Below, one piece after another: positions 8,412-17,765 of a stretch of DNA of 64,000 bases. Location of the stretch: contig NZ_CALPCV010000002.1 in the NCBI RefSeq assembly GCF_943193095.1, forward strand, positions 86,293-150,292. Direction: 5' to 3'. The stretch is from Parasutterella muris (lineage in GTDB: Bacteria; Pseudomonadota; Gammaproteobacteria; Burkholderiales; Burkholderiaceae_F). The notes under the pieces are model-generated. The model saw only the letters and a list, made by a program, of their open reading frames with translations, had not been told where the DNA came from and searched no databases. Every line of letters begins with the position of its first letter. Within the stretch, counting starts at the first letter, position 1. Made by a program: the position numbers and the translations under genes.

Positions 8412-9461
8412 TCAGCAGATTCTCGGCAGCTGTTCACCCGTTAGCCAGTCCACCATACGCACACCGCCAAAGCCGGTTTCCATCTGCACAAAGTGATTTT
8501 CGTCTTCAATACAGCGTCCGATCAGCTGAGCGTTCTGTCCTAAAGGATCCTCCCGCATGATGGCAAGCATCTTTTCTGCATCCTCAGCCGCGCAAATCGC
8601 GATCAATTTCCCTTCATTTGCGACGTACAGCGGATCAAGCCCTAAAAATTCACAGGCGGCTTCCACGCTTTCCTTAACCGGAATCCTGTCTTCTTCCAGT
8701 ACCATTCCGATATTGGACTGTGAAGCGATTTCATTGAGCGTAGTGCCCAGACCGCCGCGTGTCGGATCTCGCATGCAGCGCAGAGAAGGAACGCCTTTGA
8801 CGAGCTTTTCCGTCAGACGGTTAAGACTTGCTGAGTCACTCTCGACATTGGTCTCAAAGCCTAGATTGACGCGCTGACTCATAACGGCGACACCATGATC
8901 GCCAATGTCTCCGGAAATGGCGATCACGTCTCCGGGCTTACAGAATGAGCCGGAAAGACGAACGCCTTTAGGAAGCACCCCGACACCGCAGGTGTTGATA
9001 TAGATGCCGTCGGCTTTTCCTCGCTCCACGACCTTTGTGTCGCCGGTCACGATATAGACGCCGGCTTCTCTAGCGGCTTCAGCCATGCTTTCAACAATGC
9101 GCTTGAGATCCGACAAGGGGAAGCCTTCCTCAAGAATAAAACCGGCCGACAGATACTTCGGAACAGCGCCGCAGACCGCAACGTCATTGACGGTGCCGTG
9201 CACGGACAGCGCGCCGATATCTCCGCCTGCAAAAAAGATGGGACTCACAACGTGAGAGTCGGTCGCCATGATAAGTTCGCCCTCCGGGCACGGAAGGCGG
9301 GCACCGTCGTCACCCTGATCAAGATATTCATTGCTGAAGTACTTCGCAAACAGTTCGGAAATCAGCTGTGCGCTGGCTTTGCCGCCGGCACCGAAATTCA
9401 TTTCGACTTTGCCGGTCTTGAAATTCACAGGACGCTGATAGTGTTTCTTTTCGCTTGTCAT
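8412..9461 (-). CDS. hypE: carbamoyl-dehydratase HypE
   Basis: HypE dehydrates the thiocarbamate placed on its C-terminal cysteine by HypF, making the cyanide ligand for the [NiFe] active site. The 349-residue product has the AIR-synthase/PurM-like fold and ends in the diagnostic PRIC, whose last residue is the acceptor Cys349. The N-terminal half has NFGAGGKASAQLISELF and the ATP-binding segment around GDIGDHGVAVMSQR. Last gene of the hypABFCDE set. Confidence 0.98.
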   Translation of the reverse strand: MTSEKKHYQRPVNFKTGKVEMNFGAGGKASAQLISELFAKYFSNEYLDQGDDGARLPCPEGELIMATDSHVVSPIFFAGGDIGALSVHGTVNDVAVCGAVPKYLSAGFILEEGFPLSDLKRIVESMAEAAREAGVYIVTGDTKVVERGKADGIYINTCGVGVLPKGVRLSGSFCKPGDVIAISGDIGDHGVAVMSQRVNLGFETNVESDSASLNRLTEKLVKGVPSLRCMRDPTRGGLGTTLNEIASQSNIGMVLEEDRIPVKESVEAACEFLGLDPLYVANEGKLIAICAAEDAEKMLAIMREDPLGQNAQLIGRCIEDENHFVQMETGFGGVRMVDWLTGEQLPRIC

Positions 9462-9476
9462 ACTCTTCTCCGCTGT

Positions 9477-10586
9477 CTATGCGCGTTTATGTCTTCCATA
9501 GTTGAAGTAGGCGGCGCATGCCCCTTCACTCGAAACCATGCAGGAGCCGATCGGATTTTCCGGTGTGCAGACGGTGCCGAACGCTCTGCAGTCGGAGGGA
9601 TGCTTCTCTCCGCGTAAAATGGCGCCGCATTCGCAGGCTTTATTGTCCGGAACCCGACGATATTTAAGTCCGAAGCGCTTTTCCGCATCGAACTCGCTAT
9701 AGGCGTCTGAAAGCTTCAGTGCGGAATTCGGAACGCTGCCTAATCCTCGCCATTCGAAAGAATCTCTGAGCGCAAAAACTTCATGAACCATCTTCAGCGC
9801 TTTGGTGTTGCCTTCAGGTTTGACGGCTCGAATAAATTCGTTTTCGACTTTGGCTTCACCTTTGTTAATCTGACGGATCAGCATGAGAATCGACTGCAGC
9901 ATGTCCAGGGGCTCAAAGCCTGCGATCACCACCGGTTTATGATGGTCCCGGGCAAAGGTTTCATAGGGTTCGCTGCCGATAATCGTAGAAACGTGCGCAG
10001 GACCGACGAATCCGTCAATATGAACCTTTTCGTCATTCTGCAGGATATGGTTCATCGCAGCCGGTGTCAGAACATGATTGCAGAAGACAAAGAAGTTCTT
10101 AAGGCCTTCGGCTTTTGCCTGCTTGAGTACAACGGCTGTCGCAGGCGTTGTGGTTTCAAAGCCGATCGCAAAGAAAACGACGTTTTTATCGGGATTGGCC
10201 CTTGCGATCTCCAGGCAGTCAGAGGCGGAATAAACCATGCGAATGTCGCCGCCCTGAGCTTTGGCCTTCATCATGGAAAGACCTCCGGAAGCCGGTACTC
10301 GCATACAGTCGGCATAGGTGCAGACCGTCGCGCCGTGTTCCAGCGCAAGCTCAATAGCAGAATCAATTCGGCCGATTGGCATGACGCAGACGGGGCAACC
10401 GGGTCCGTGAATCATTCGCACGTTCTCAGGAAGCACGCCCTCCAAACCATAGCGGCTGATGACATGAGTGTGGCCGCCGCAGAATTCCATCAGGCGATAA
10501 CTTTTGTCGCTTTGTACTTCCGCCTTAATGTCCTTAATGATCTTTTTGGCAAGTTCCGTGTCACGGTATTCGGTAATGTATTTCAT
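9477..10586 (-). CDS. hypD: hydrogenase maturation scaffold protein HypD
   Basis: HypD carries the Fe(CN)2CO unit together with HypC. The 369-residue product has the conserved CGGHTH motif (Cys36), GPGCPVC (Cys64 and Cys67), and a C-terminal cysteine-rich part including CECGAILRGE and FGTVC that binds the [4Fe-4S] cluster. It lies between hypC and hypE with short gaps. Confidence 0.98.
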   Translation of the reverse strand: MKYITEYRDTELAKKIIKDIKAEVQSDKSYRLMEFCGGHTHVISRYGLEGVLPENVRMIHGPGCPVCVMPIGRIDSAIELALEHGATVCTYADCMRVPASGGLSMMKAKAQGGDIRMVYSASDCLEIARANPDKNVVFFAIGFETTTPATAVVLKQAKAEGLKNFFVFCNHVLTPAAMNHILQNDEKVHIDGFVGPAHVSTIIGSEPYETFARDHHKPVVIAGFEPLDMLQSILMLIRQINKGEAKVENEFIRAVKPEGNTKALKMVHEVFALRDSFEWRGLGSVPNSALKLSDAYSEFDAEKRFGLKYRRVPDNKACECGAILRGEKHPSDCRAFGTVCTPENPIGSCMVSSEGACAAYFNYGRHKRA

Positions 10587-10598
10587 CGATCCGGTTCC

Positions 10599-10820
10599 TT
10601 AGGCAGGTTGGGAGGCTTGCGCAAAAAGTTCAAGCGTTTTCTGCGCCTCAATCGGATCGATTTTCTGAAGCGCGTATCCCACATGAAGAATCACGTAGTC
10701 GCCAACTCTCACATCGTCAATCAGCGCGGTGGAAATTGTTTTTTTAAGACCGGAGATTTCAACAACGGCGGTCTCGTCGTCGATGATTTCTTTGACCTGA
10801 ACAGGAATGGCTAAACACAT
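10599..10820 (-). CDS. hypC: hydrogenase maturation chaperone HypC
   Basis: A 73-residue chaperone beginning MCLAIPVQV. The Cys2 that remains after Met removal binds iron with HypD and then delivers it to the large subunit. The central VGDYVILHVGYALQKID segment is typical. A second member of the same family (HupF) is encoded nearer the structural genes, as usual for the hup system. Confidence 0.97.
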   Translation of the reverse strand: MCLAIPVQVKEIIDDETAVVEISGLKKTISTALIDDVRVGDYVILHVGYALQKIDPIEAQKTLELFAQASQPA

Positions 10821-10822
10821 AA

Positions 10823-13129
10823 CTAAACTCCGCTATTCGAATGAAGCTTCATCAGCACGGCATAAGCCTGACCGAGAGAGACGCCTCCGTCATTGGGCGG
10901 AATGCGAAGCCCTTCATAAACGCTGAGAGAGCCTTCTTCCAAATAATTTCTGAGGCTTCTGCTGAGTCTGGTATTCAGACAGCATCCGCCTGATAAACAT
11001 ACTTTTCTAATCTTGTTTTTTTCTGCGGCAGCCAGCGCTAGTCGGCTGAGCGCGAAAGCGACGGTTTCATGGAAGTCAGCCGAGGCTTCAGCCGCAGAAC
11101 TGTATTGAGTTAAATTTAATAGGAGCGGCACAAAATTGACGCCGCTCTCGCTGAATTCGAGCAGATCCTCGCGCACGCGTCCCTTTGTCCCGTAACCGGC
11201 TGCTTGGAAAAGAACCGGTGCTTCTCCTTCATAGGAAGAATGGGTCTTGACACCGGTAAGAGCGGCAGCGGTATCAAAAATCCTTCCTAAACTGGAACTC
11301 TCCGGAATCGGCAGGTCCGAGGCAAGCATGCGCTCAATGATCGAAGCGCCTTTGAACGGGAAGAGTCGTTTAGCATTTTCTGCCAAACCGTTTTGGCATA
11401 GCAGCGCGTAGGCCATTCTCCAGCCCTCGCGCGCGCATTTGTCGCCGCCGGGAAGAAGAATCGGCGATAGAGACTTCAGGCGCTCAAAACCCAGGGGATC
11501 AACTTTCAGCAGCTCGCCGCCCCAGGATTTTCCGTCAGTGCCGAGTCCGACTCCGTCAAGCGCGAGACCCAGCACCGCTTCTTTAAGCCCGTGTTCGGCC
11601 ATCACCGCGGCAATATGCGCATGATGGTGCTGTACGGCAATGAGTTCGACATCAAACTCATTGGCAAGCTTTTCTGCCAGCACCGTGGAATAAAAATCCG
11701 GATGAAGATCGCATGCAATATAGTCGGGCCTGATCTCAAAAACTTCCGACAGATGCCGAATCGCTTTCTCAAGCGTGCGGTCGTTGCTCACTCTGTCTAG
11801 GTCACCAATGTGCTGCGTCAAATAAGCATGAGTGCCTTTTGTCAGACACGCGGTGTTCTTTAACCACGCGCCTGCAGCAATGACGGACGGACCTGAGAAT
11901 GGGAGTGCGATTGCCTGAGGAACGAGACCTCTGGCGCGGCGAATGTACTGAACGTCATTGTCTTTGGCCTGCGCGACCGAATCATCACAGCGGATCAGGA
12001 TGTCGCGGTTGTGTACAAGGAAACAGTCACAGATGCCTTCCAACAGACGTACCGCCTCGGCGTTGCTGATTACAAGCGGTTCGCCGCCAGCGTTCGCACT
12101 CGTCATAACAAGTGTCAAATCGTTGGGTTTCTCATGCCAGAGCGGATCCTCGCTTCGATCGGCCGCTTCAAAAAAGAGCAGCCAGTGAATCGGAGTGTAG
12201 GGAAGCATCAGGCCGATGTGCGTCAAATTCGGCGCGATACCGACTAAATGATCATCTGCGCCGGGTTTCTTCGGCAGAAGCACAATGGGCGCTACAGAGG
12301 ACTCGAGAAGCTTCTGAGCTTCTTCGGAAACCTCGGCGATTCTGCGCGCGGACGCGGTATTCTGAACCATTAAGGCAAAGGGCTTGCTCGGTCGCTTTTT
12401 GCGTTCGCGAAGACGAGAGACCGCTTGAGCGTTTTTTGCGTCGCAAACCAGATGAAAGCCGCCAAGACCTTTGATTGCGGCAATTTCACCGGCCTTAATC
12501 CGTCTCATGACTTCAGCGAGCGGATCATCGGTATTGATCGGAAGCCCGGCTTTGTCAAGCAACGTGACGTGAGGTCCGCAGACCGGACACGCGTTCGGCT
12601 GGGCATGAAATCTTCGATCCAGAGGATCGGTATATTCCTCAAGACAGTCCGAACACATCGGAAAATCTTTCATGCTCGTCTGCGGCCGATCATAGGGAAG
12701 ATGCGCTGTGATGGTGTAGCGCGGCCCGCAGTGCGTGCAATTGATAAAAGGATAGCGATAGCGGCGATTGTTCTTGTCCGTAAGTTCGGAAAGGCACGCT
12801 CTGCAAACCGCCGCATCAGCGGGAATGACGGTGCTGACCGCGTTGCTGTGGCTTTCGAGAATCTTAAATTCGGTAAAGCCGCTCGGTTCGATCTCTTCGG
12901 AAACTATAGTTTCGATACTGGCAAGCGGCGGAAGTTCTGTCGTAAGACGCTTCATGAAGCGCGCGATGGAGGCCTCTTCGCCTTCCACTACAGTTTCAAC
13001 GCCCTGACCGTCGTTTAAGACAGTTCCGTTCAGGTTTTCGTCAGTTGCTAAAACATAAACAAAAGGCCTGAACCCGACTCCCTGGACGGTTCCGTTGATC
13101 CTGAGACGACGCGCGCTTATCCTGCTCAT
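10823..13129 (-). CDS. hypF: carbamoyltransferase HypF
   Basis: HypF turns carbamoyl phosphate into a carbamoyl adenylate and passes it to HypE. The product of about 768 residues has all domains in order: acylphosphatase (GTVQGVGFRPFVYVLA near residue 15), two zinc-finger-like motifs with paired cysteines (CRACLSE, CTHCGP, CSDCLEE, CPVCGP), a YrdC-like domain and a Kae1-like domain with the HHHAH motif. I chose the ATG at 13129, which has GGGAG 8 nt upstream; a TTG two codons earlier is also open. Confidence 0.98.
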   Translation of the reverse strand: MSRISARRLRINGTVQGVGFRPFVYVLATDENLNGTVLNDGQGVETVVEGEEASIARFMKRLTTELPPLASIETIVSEEIEPSGFTEFKILESHSNAVSTVIPADAAVCRACLSELTDKNNRRYRYPFINCTHCGPRYTITAHLPYDRPQTSMKDFPMCSDCLEEYTDPLDRRFHAQPNACPVCGPHVTLLDKAGLPINTDDPLAEVMRRIKAGEIAAIKGLGGFHLVCDAKNAQAVSRLRERKKRPSKPFALMVQNTASARRIAEVSEEAQKLLESSVAPIVLLPKKPGADDHLVGIAPNLTHIGLMLPYTPIHWLLFFEAADRSEDPLWHEKPNDLTLVMTSANAGGEPLVISNAEAVRLLEGICDCFLVHNRDILIRCDDSVAQAKDNDVQYIRRARGLVPQAIALPFSGPSVIAAGAWLKNTACLTKGTHAYLTQHIGDLDRVSNDRTLEKAIRHLSEVFEIRPDYIACDLHPDFYSTVLAEKLANEFDVELIAVQHHHAHIAAVMAEHGLKEAVLGLALDGVGLGTDGKSWGGELLKVDPLGFERLKSLSPILLPGGDKCAREGWRMAYALLCQNGLAENAKRLFPFKGASIIERMLASDLPIPESSSLGRIFDTAAALTGVKTHSSYEGEAPVLFQAAGYGTKGRVREDLLEFSESGVNFVPLLLNLTQYSSAAEASADFHETVAFALSRLALAAAEKNKIRKVCLSGGCCLNTRLSRSLRNYLEEGSLSVYEGLRIPPNDGGVSLGQAYAVLMKLHSNSGV

Positions 13130-13152
13130 GGACAAAACTCCCGATTCACCGA

Positions 13153-13824
13153 TCAGGCTAAACGGCTGAAGCGGTTTTTAAGCCAGCCGATCCATTCGTT
13201 CATGCCGGTGCCTTTAGTGGCAGACACTTCGATAATCTCGATGTCGGGATTGACGCGCTTTGCATATTCCTTGCATTTTTCAACGTCAAAATCCAAATAC
13301 GGCAGCAGATCGATTTTGTTCAGAAGCATCACTGAGCTTGCCGCGAACATGTCCGGATACTTGATGGGTTTGTCTTCACCTTCGGTAACGGAAAGGACGA
13401 CAACTTTGCAGTCTTCTCCGAGATCGAATGCGGCGGGGCAGACGAGATTGCCGACATTCTCGATAAAGAGAATAGAGCGATCTTCCGGTTTGATCTTTTC
13501 GCAGGCTTCATCAATCATTTCCGCGTCAAGATGGCAGCCTTCGCCGGTGTTGATTTGAATCGCGCGGCATCCGGTCGCTCGAATGCGTTCGGCGTCGTTG
13601 AGTGTCTGCTGATCGCCTTCAATAACGGCGAGTTTAAAGTCTTTGGAAATACGCTCAATTGTTTTGCAAAGAAGCGTGGTTTTTCCGCTTCCGGGACTTG
13701 ATACCAGATTCAGAGCAAGAATGTGTTTATTTAAAAACTTCTCGCGGTTCTGCTGAGCTTTTTTGTCGTTTGCGTTCAGTACGTCAATTTCGAGCTGGAC
13801 GAGACGATCGTTAACTTTTTCCAT
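13153..13824 (-). CDS. hypB: HypB GTPase domain (separated from its His-rich N-terminus by a stop)
   Basis: HypB is the GTPase that delivers nickel to the hydrogenase large subunit with HypA. From the ATG at 13824 the product has 223 residues: P-loop SPGSGKTT (43-50), the metal/GTP site TGEGCHLD (93-100), ENVGNLVCP (122-130) and NKIDLL (169-174). Upstream, the same frame stays open back to a TAA at 13888-13890, beyond which lies the classical CxxCGC and poly-His N-terminal part. A TTG at 13881 is an alternative start. Neither start has a good Shine-Dalgarno sequence, so expression may depend on reinitiation or readthrough. Confidence 0.85.
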   Translation of the reverse strand: MEKVNDRLVQLEIDVLNANDKKAQQNREKFLNKHILALNLVSSPGSGKTTLLCKTIERISKDFKLAVIEGDQQTLNDAERIRATGCRAIQINTGEGCHLDAEMIDEACEKIKPEDRSILFIENVGNLVCPAAFDLGEDCKVVVLSVTEGEDKPIKYPDMFAASSVMLLNKIDLLPYLDFDVEKCKEYAKRVNPDIEIIEVSATKGTGMNEWIGWLKNRFSRLA

Positions 13825-13887
13825 TTGTTTGGCTTCAAGAGTACGGCACTTCGGTCGGCTGAGAAGCCGCCGAAGCGCCAAATAAAA

Positions 13888-14094
13888 TTATTCGTGATGA
13901 TGGTGGTGGCCAGCGTCGCCGTGTTTGTGGTGGCCGGCATCGTGGTGATGGCGGTGCTGGTCATTGTCGCGATGATGATGGCCGTCTTCATCATGAGGAT
14001 GTTCATGAGTATGCTGGCAGGCGCCGTGATCATGAGTATGGTCTAAATCTTCAATCTTGGCACTCTTTCCGCCGCATCCGCAGGTTACGCACAT
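13888..14094 (-). CDS. His-rich N-terminal piece of HypB, now a separate 68-residue ORF
   Basis: The peptide starts MCVTCGCGG, the high-affinity nickel motif at the start of HypB, and continues with 22 histidines among 68 residues. It ends at a TAA in exactly the same frame as the GTPase part; only 21 codons lie between that stop and the GTPase ATG. Without the stop, one reading frame of 313 codons would result, a normal length for His-rich HypB of the hup type. It may act as a free nickel-storage peptide or be a remnant of a nonsense-mutated gene. Confidence 0.75.
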   Translation of the reverse strand: MCVTCGCGGKSAKIEDLDHTHDHGACQHTHEHPHDEDGHHHRDNDQHRHHHDAGHHKHGDAGHHHHHE

Positions 14095-14126
14095 AATGGC
14101 TCTCCTTATTAAGTTAACTGCAAAAA

Positions 14127-14477
14127 TTATTCATCGTCTCCAAGCTCAAGCTCGGACACTCTGAATTCCGTTCCGCCGTTGATCGACAGCTGATAGCTTC
14201 CGCATTCGGGGCAAGCGTCTCCGCGTCGATGCAGAGGTACGGTCTTTTGGCACATCATGCACCAGGCCGTGCCCTGCGGGCGTTCTATTTCAATCTCGGC
14301 GCCTTCCATAGGCGTTTCTTGCGAGGCAATTTTGAGGCCCTGCATCAGAGCGTGCATCTCCACTCCGGCAAGCTCTCCGACAATCAGTTTGACTTTTGAG
14401 ACCTTCCGGGTGTTGTTGGCCTCGGCTGTGTTTTCAACAATCTCGACAATGCTTTGTGCGAGCGACATCTCATGCAT
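14127..14477 (-). CDS. hypA: hydrogenase nickel incorporation protein HypA
   Basis: HypA partners HypB in nickel insertion. The 116-residue product starts MHEMSLAQSIVE, where His2 is part of the nickel site. It has a zinc site of two CxxC pairs (Cys73/Cys76 and Cys89/Cys92). The start at 14477 overlaps the hupK end by 8 nt. The open frame extends upstream to 14564, but that part is hupK sequence in another frame. Confidence 0.97.
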   Translation of the reverse strand: MHEMSLAQSIVEIVENTAEANNTRKVSKVKLIVGELAGVEMHALMQGLKIASQETPMEGAEIEIERPQGTAWCMMCQKTVPLHRRGDACPECGSYQLSINGGTEFRVSELELGDDE

Positions 14478-15579
14478 GGCACACCTCGACTTCAAAGGCG
14501 GTACACGGATCAAAGGAAAGGATCGTGAATTCGGCCGCCTCTTTAAGCGCGGCGGCGTCATCAAACTTCAGAGACATGAGCGCCTGTTTAAACCATTTGG
14601 AGCGCACGACGTTGATATCGGTCGGAGTGAGGATGCTGTAGTCCTTAATCTTCGCATCCGCTCCGCGGCCTTCGAGCCTTACCGTATGCAGAAGGATTCC
14701 GCGTGAATTCTGAACCAGGGAGGCGGCTGCTCCGTTGCTCAGCCTGATCGCGCTGACTGTTTCAAATGGGATGCGTACCAAATCCGCGGCGCTCAGTACT
14801 TCCATAAATCGAGCGGCAATGCGTGTGTAATTAGTGTTGCCGTCCTGAGCGAGCAGACCGGCCTCAGACGGTCTGTGGGACATGCGGGCAACCGGTCCGG
14901 TCAGTGCGTCAACTTCGATGTTCCATGGCTCCTTATCCCAGCATCCTTTTTCTTTCAGCGCCTGCAGAATAAAAGTCGGACTTTTGGTCAGAAGCGGAGC
15001 CGGGCACCAGCCTTTTGTACGCTGTGTTTTTGAGATTTTGGCAAAGAAACCGGATAGGCTCTCGGGTTTCGTTTCAATCGTTCCGTTGTAAAGATCCTGT
15101 TCCCAATCATTGGAAAAACCGTCAAGCAGCAGATAGGACACCTCGCTTCGAAGCGAAGCCCAGAGTTTCTCGCGTTCTCGAAGATTGTTGTAGGGCAGCT
15201 CTTTCAGCTCTTCACAAAGAGCGCGAACATTAATGAGCGACTGAGATTTTGTGCTCAGAAAGTCGCGGCCCGCGCAGCGCATCGTGAAAAAAAGAGTCCC
15301 TTCTCGGATGATTTCTAAATGATTGGCAAAGCGGCACTGGGCAATCAGCTCCTGATCCGGATCTTCGTCCGTCGTGGCCGCGCAGGCAAGCTTCGCTGCG
15401 GCAAGCTGAGAGTTGGGACAAAGCGCAAAAATCGTCTGGAAAATGTCAAAGGCTTCCTGAGGAGAACGGCCGCGAACCAAATCTTCGACTTTGATTTCTT
15501 TCGGCAGTTTGATCTCAACGTCCGTGACGCGATGGTCTCGAACTTTAAGGACAAACTTCATAGAGCCCAAAAAACTCAT
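14470..15579 (-). CDS. hupK: hydrogenase maturation protein HupK/HoxV (large-subunit-like scaffold)
   Basis: HupK/HoxV proteins look like a degenerate [NiFe] large subunit and are thought to act as a scaffold during assembly of the Fe(CN)2CO unit in oxygen-tolerant hydrogenase systems. The 369-residue product keeps a C-terminal echo of the large-subunit motif (FDPCTAFEVEVCHA) but lacks the first CxxC. It overlaps hupJ by 4 nt and hypA by 8 nt, in the Rhizobium hup order. Confidence 0.85.
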   Translation of the reverse strand: MSFLGSMKFVLKVRDHRVTDVEIKLPKEIKVEDLVRGRSPQEAFDIFQTIFALCPNSQLAAAKLACAATTDEDPDQELIAQCRFANHLEIIREGTLFFTMRCAGRDFLSTKSQSLINVRALCEELKELPYNNLREREKLWASLRSEVSYLLLDGFSNDWEQDLYNGTIETKPESLSGFFAKISKTQRTKGWCPAPLLTKSPTFILQALKEKGCWDKEPWNIEVDALTGPVARMSHRPSEAGLLAQDGNTNYTRIAARFMEVLSAADLVRIPFETVSAIRLSNGAAASLVQNSRGILLHTVRLEGRGADAKIKDYSILTPTDINVVRSKWFKQALMSLKFDDAAALKEAAEFTILSFDPCTAFEVEVCHA

Positions 15580-16166
15580 GATTCTTCCTCCTCTTTTTTT
15601 CGGGGGCTCAGAAAAGCCCTTCTAGAGATAGGTCTCTCAATTGCCGCGGAGACCACTTTTTCAATCGCTTCCGGATCCGTTTCCTTTTCAAACGCCGGAA
15701 TCGGCGTTCCGAGCTCCGGCTCACCCGCGGGCTTCATCAGCTCATCAAGCGAATACTTGGCGATTTCGACAGCCATTTCATGATCGGCGACAACTTCATC
15801 AAGCGGCGACATGAGTGAGCACATTTGGTATTCACCGAGAATGCGGTCGCGGACGCAGATAAAGTCATAGAGCCCCGCGGGAAACGGATAGTTCAGCCTT
15901 CTGCCCTCGGCAACGGACTTCCATTTTGAAGGCTGTCCTTTGCTGAGGATCAGGTTCATGCACCAGGGGGTGACAATGACTCCGAGCCAGAAATACTTCC
16001 AGCGCCGGAACCCGACCGCCTGGACTCGGACACGCGGATGAAGCATCGGCAGGCCCATCATGCGGGTCTTCCAAATGCGTTCAAATCCGCGTTCCAGCCT
16101 CAAAGCCGGATTAGGTTCCCACGGCTCCTCATTTTGCGGAGTAGCCGGAGTCTTTGTCTCGTTCAT
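15576..16166 (-). CDS. hupJ: HybE-family hydrogenase assembly chaperone HupJ/HoxT
   Basis: A 196-residue member of the HybE/HupJ family. Residues 20-125 hold the conserved core, including RMMGLPMLHPRVRVQAVGFR and LGVIVTPWCMNLI. The last 70 residues are acidic and poorly conserved. The family helps assemble the small subunit or large/small complex. It lies between the rubredoxin gene and hupK with overlaps at both ends. Confidence 0.9.
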   Translation of the reverse strand: MNETKTPATPQNEEPWEPNPALRLERGFERIWKTRMMGLPMLHPRVRVQAVGFRRWKYFWLGVIVTPWCMNLILSKGQPSKWKSVAEGRRLNYPFPAGLYDFICVRDRILGEYQMCSLMSPLDEVVADHEMAVEIAKYSLDELMKPAGEPELGTPIPAFEKETDPEAIEKVVSAAIERPISRRAFLSPRKKEEEES

Positions 16167-16386
16167 AATTCTTGGGTACCACTAAAAATAAATCTCTCTC
16201 GCAGCCGCATACTGGACAGTTCCAGTACTCGGGCAGCTGAGAAAACGGTGTTCCCGGCATGATGTTCTGATCAATATCGCCGATTTTCGGGTCGTAGACG
16301 TAATGACAGACTTTGCACTCAAGGCAGTCGTCGTCCTTGAGTTTGGAGTTGTCTCCGAGGAAAGTTCCGTCAAAAGTGTGCATCAT
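16129..16386 (-). CDS. hupI: rubredoxin HupI/HoxR
   Basis: A rubredoxin of about 85 residues with the iron site CKVCHYVYDP near the N-terminus and CPVCGCERDLF near the C-terminus, plus an extra cysteine just before the first pair. HupI/HoxR rubredoxins are linked to maturation or protection of oxygen-tolerant hydrogenases. The start ATG at 16386 overlaps the hupH stop (ATGATG); longer upstream reading is hupH sequence. Confidence 0.93.
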   Translation of the reverse strand: MMHTFDGTFLGDNSKLKDDDCLECKVCHYVYDPKIGDIDQNIMPGTPFSQLPEYWNCPVCGCERDLFLVVPKNYERDKDSGYSAK

Positions 16387-17291
16387 GACTGAAGCTCCAC
16401 AGCAGGAAGTTCCCAGCTCTGAGTGACCCATTCAATGAGCTCTTTGATTCGAGCGACGGAATCCTCCAAGTCTTCGCTTGCTGCCATTGCCTCTTCAGGA
16501 AGTCCTGAAACGACGAGTGTGTTCAGAATCATGAGGCGCGTCGGCGCGTTGTTCAGATACTGAACACGCCAGAGATGACGAACATCGGTAGAAGAGATTC
16601 TGCAGTTGCCGAATCCTCTGGAAATGATGTAGACGGCGCCTTCTCCGACCGCTTTGTCAATGACCTGATGGTCTTCAGCCGACATGGGAAGATGACTGAG
16701 GTTGACGGTAAAGGCAGGCGAGCCCGGTGCCCAATCCTTGAGCGCGGTCTTTAGTTCCGCCAAAATCGCAGGACTGTTCATCGCTTCCGGACCGGGTTCG
16801 ACGGGAAGCAGTCCGGGTCTGCTTGTGGCGTAAGCGGCTTCTGCGACACAGGATGGAATCGCGCTCACTTCAACCTGATCGGCAATCGGTCTTCCTTCGC
16901 GGAAATAACGCACGCGCCAAACACCTACGTAGACGGACTCCTGAATGCGGATTTCGTCGAACGTGTCATTGGGGATTGTGATGCGGATCGAGACTTCGCC
17001 TTCGCCAAGCATCTGATTGATAAGACCGATCGTCTGGGTATCGAACTGATTCAGTGCGAAAGCAGGGCCGGCGTCTCCGCTGTCCGTGTTCCACAGACGC
17101 ATTTCGTCATACAGATCGATAAAGAACTGACGGCATTTAATCGCGGTTTCCTTATCGGCAATTTCCGGAGTCAGCGGAGCGCTGAAGGTGTCAACTGTGT
17201 CGGGCACGCCGATTGTGTTCGCGACAGAGCGATCGGGCTGAGAGCCCGGGCCGACCAAATTGATAGGAATGGATATTGGACTGATGGACAT
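16383..17291 (-). CDS. hupH: hydrogenase expression/formation protein HupH/HoxQ/HyaF
   Basis: A 302-residue member of the HupH/HyaF family with two similar halves, each with an (I/V)xxRGxGxxR-like or IRITIPNDTFDEIRIQ segment. One copy is near residue 100, the second is YIISRGFGNCRISSTDVRHLW near 220. The family acts with HupG in small-subunit maturation. It sits between hupG and hupI. Confidence 0.9.
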   Translation of the reverse strand: MSISPISIPINLVGPGSQPDRSVANTIGVPDTVDTFSAPLTPEIADKETAIKCRQFFIDLYDEMRLWNTDSGDAGPAFALNQFDTQTIGLINQMLGEGEVSIRITIPNDTFDEIRIQESVYVGVWRVRYFREGRPIADQVEVSAIPSCVAEAAYATSRPGLLPVEPGPEAMNSPAILAELKTALKDWAPGSPAFTVNLSHLPMSAEDHQVIDKAVGEGAVYIISRGFGNCRISSTDVRHLWRVQYLNNAPTRLMILNTLVVSGLPEEAMAASEDLEDSVARIKELIEWVTQSWELPAVELQS

Positions 17292-17318
17292 AGTTCTGTA
17301 CGGTTTAAAGCAAAATGG

Positions 17319-17765
17319 TTAAATAGAACGAACGGGAATGCCGATGGAAGGCGGATAAGAGGGTTCGCTGTGAATGATTTCATCGGTTTCTTTCACCAGA
17401 TCGGCCCAAAGGCGCAGACCGTCAACCGCGCCGAGGTATTTACCGTCGCGGAAAAAGACCATCGCGGGCCAGCGCTTGAAACCGTATTTCACGGCGATGC
17501 GGCGTGCATTGGGAGGTCCGACGATCGCCCGATGCTCAATCAGCGCGCAGGATTTGGCAAGTTCGGGTCCGATGACCAGCGCGTCCATCGTTTCTTTCAT
17601 GCGGTTGGGGTCTTCGACAAAGACGACCATGGAAAGACCGGGCTTCTCTAAAAAGTTCGGCAGCGTTTCCGCGTCGCAGGCTTCGAATCCGTGTTCATTG
17701 ATCATCCGCAGATAAAGCGGGTGGCTGTATAAATCGATTTTTGGGGAAACGGCAAAGAGTTCCAT
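17319..17765 (-). CDS. hupG: thioredoxin-like hydrogenase chaperone HupG/HoxO/HyaE
   Basis: A 148-residue protein with a thioredoxin fold but no CxxC. In this family it binds the Tat signal of the small subunit and prevents early export. GFKRWPAMVFFRDGKYLGAVDGLRLW is the recognisable C-terminal core. Its start overlaps the hupF stop (TAATG), so translation is coupled. Confidence 0.9.
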   Translation of the reverse strand: MELFAVSPKIDLYSHPLYLRMINEHGFEACDAETLPNFLEKPGLSMVVFVEDPNRMKETMDALVIGPELAKSCALIEHRAIVGPPNARRIAVKYGFKRWPAMVFFRDGKYLGAVDGLRLWADLVKETDEIIHSEPSYPPSIGIPVRSI

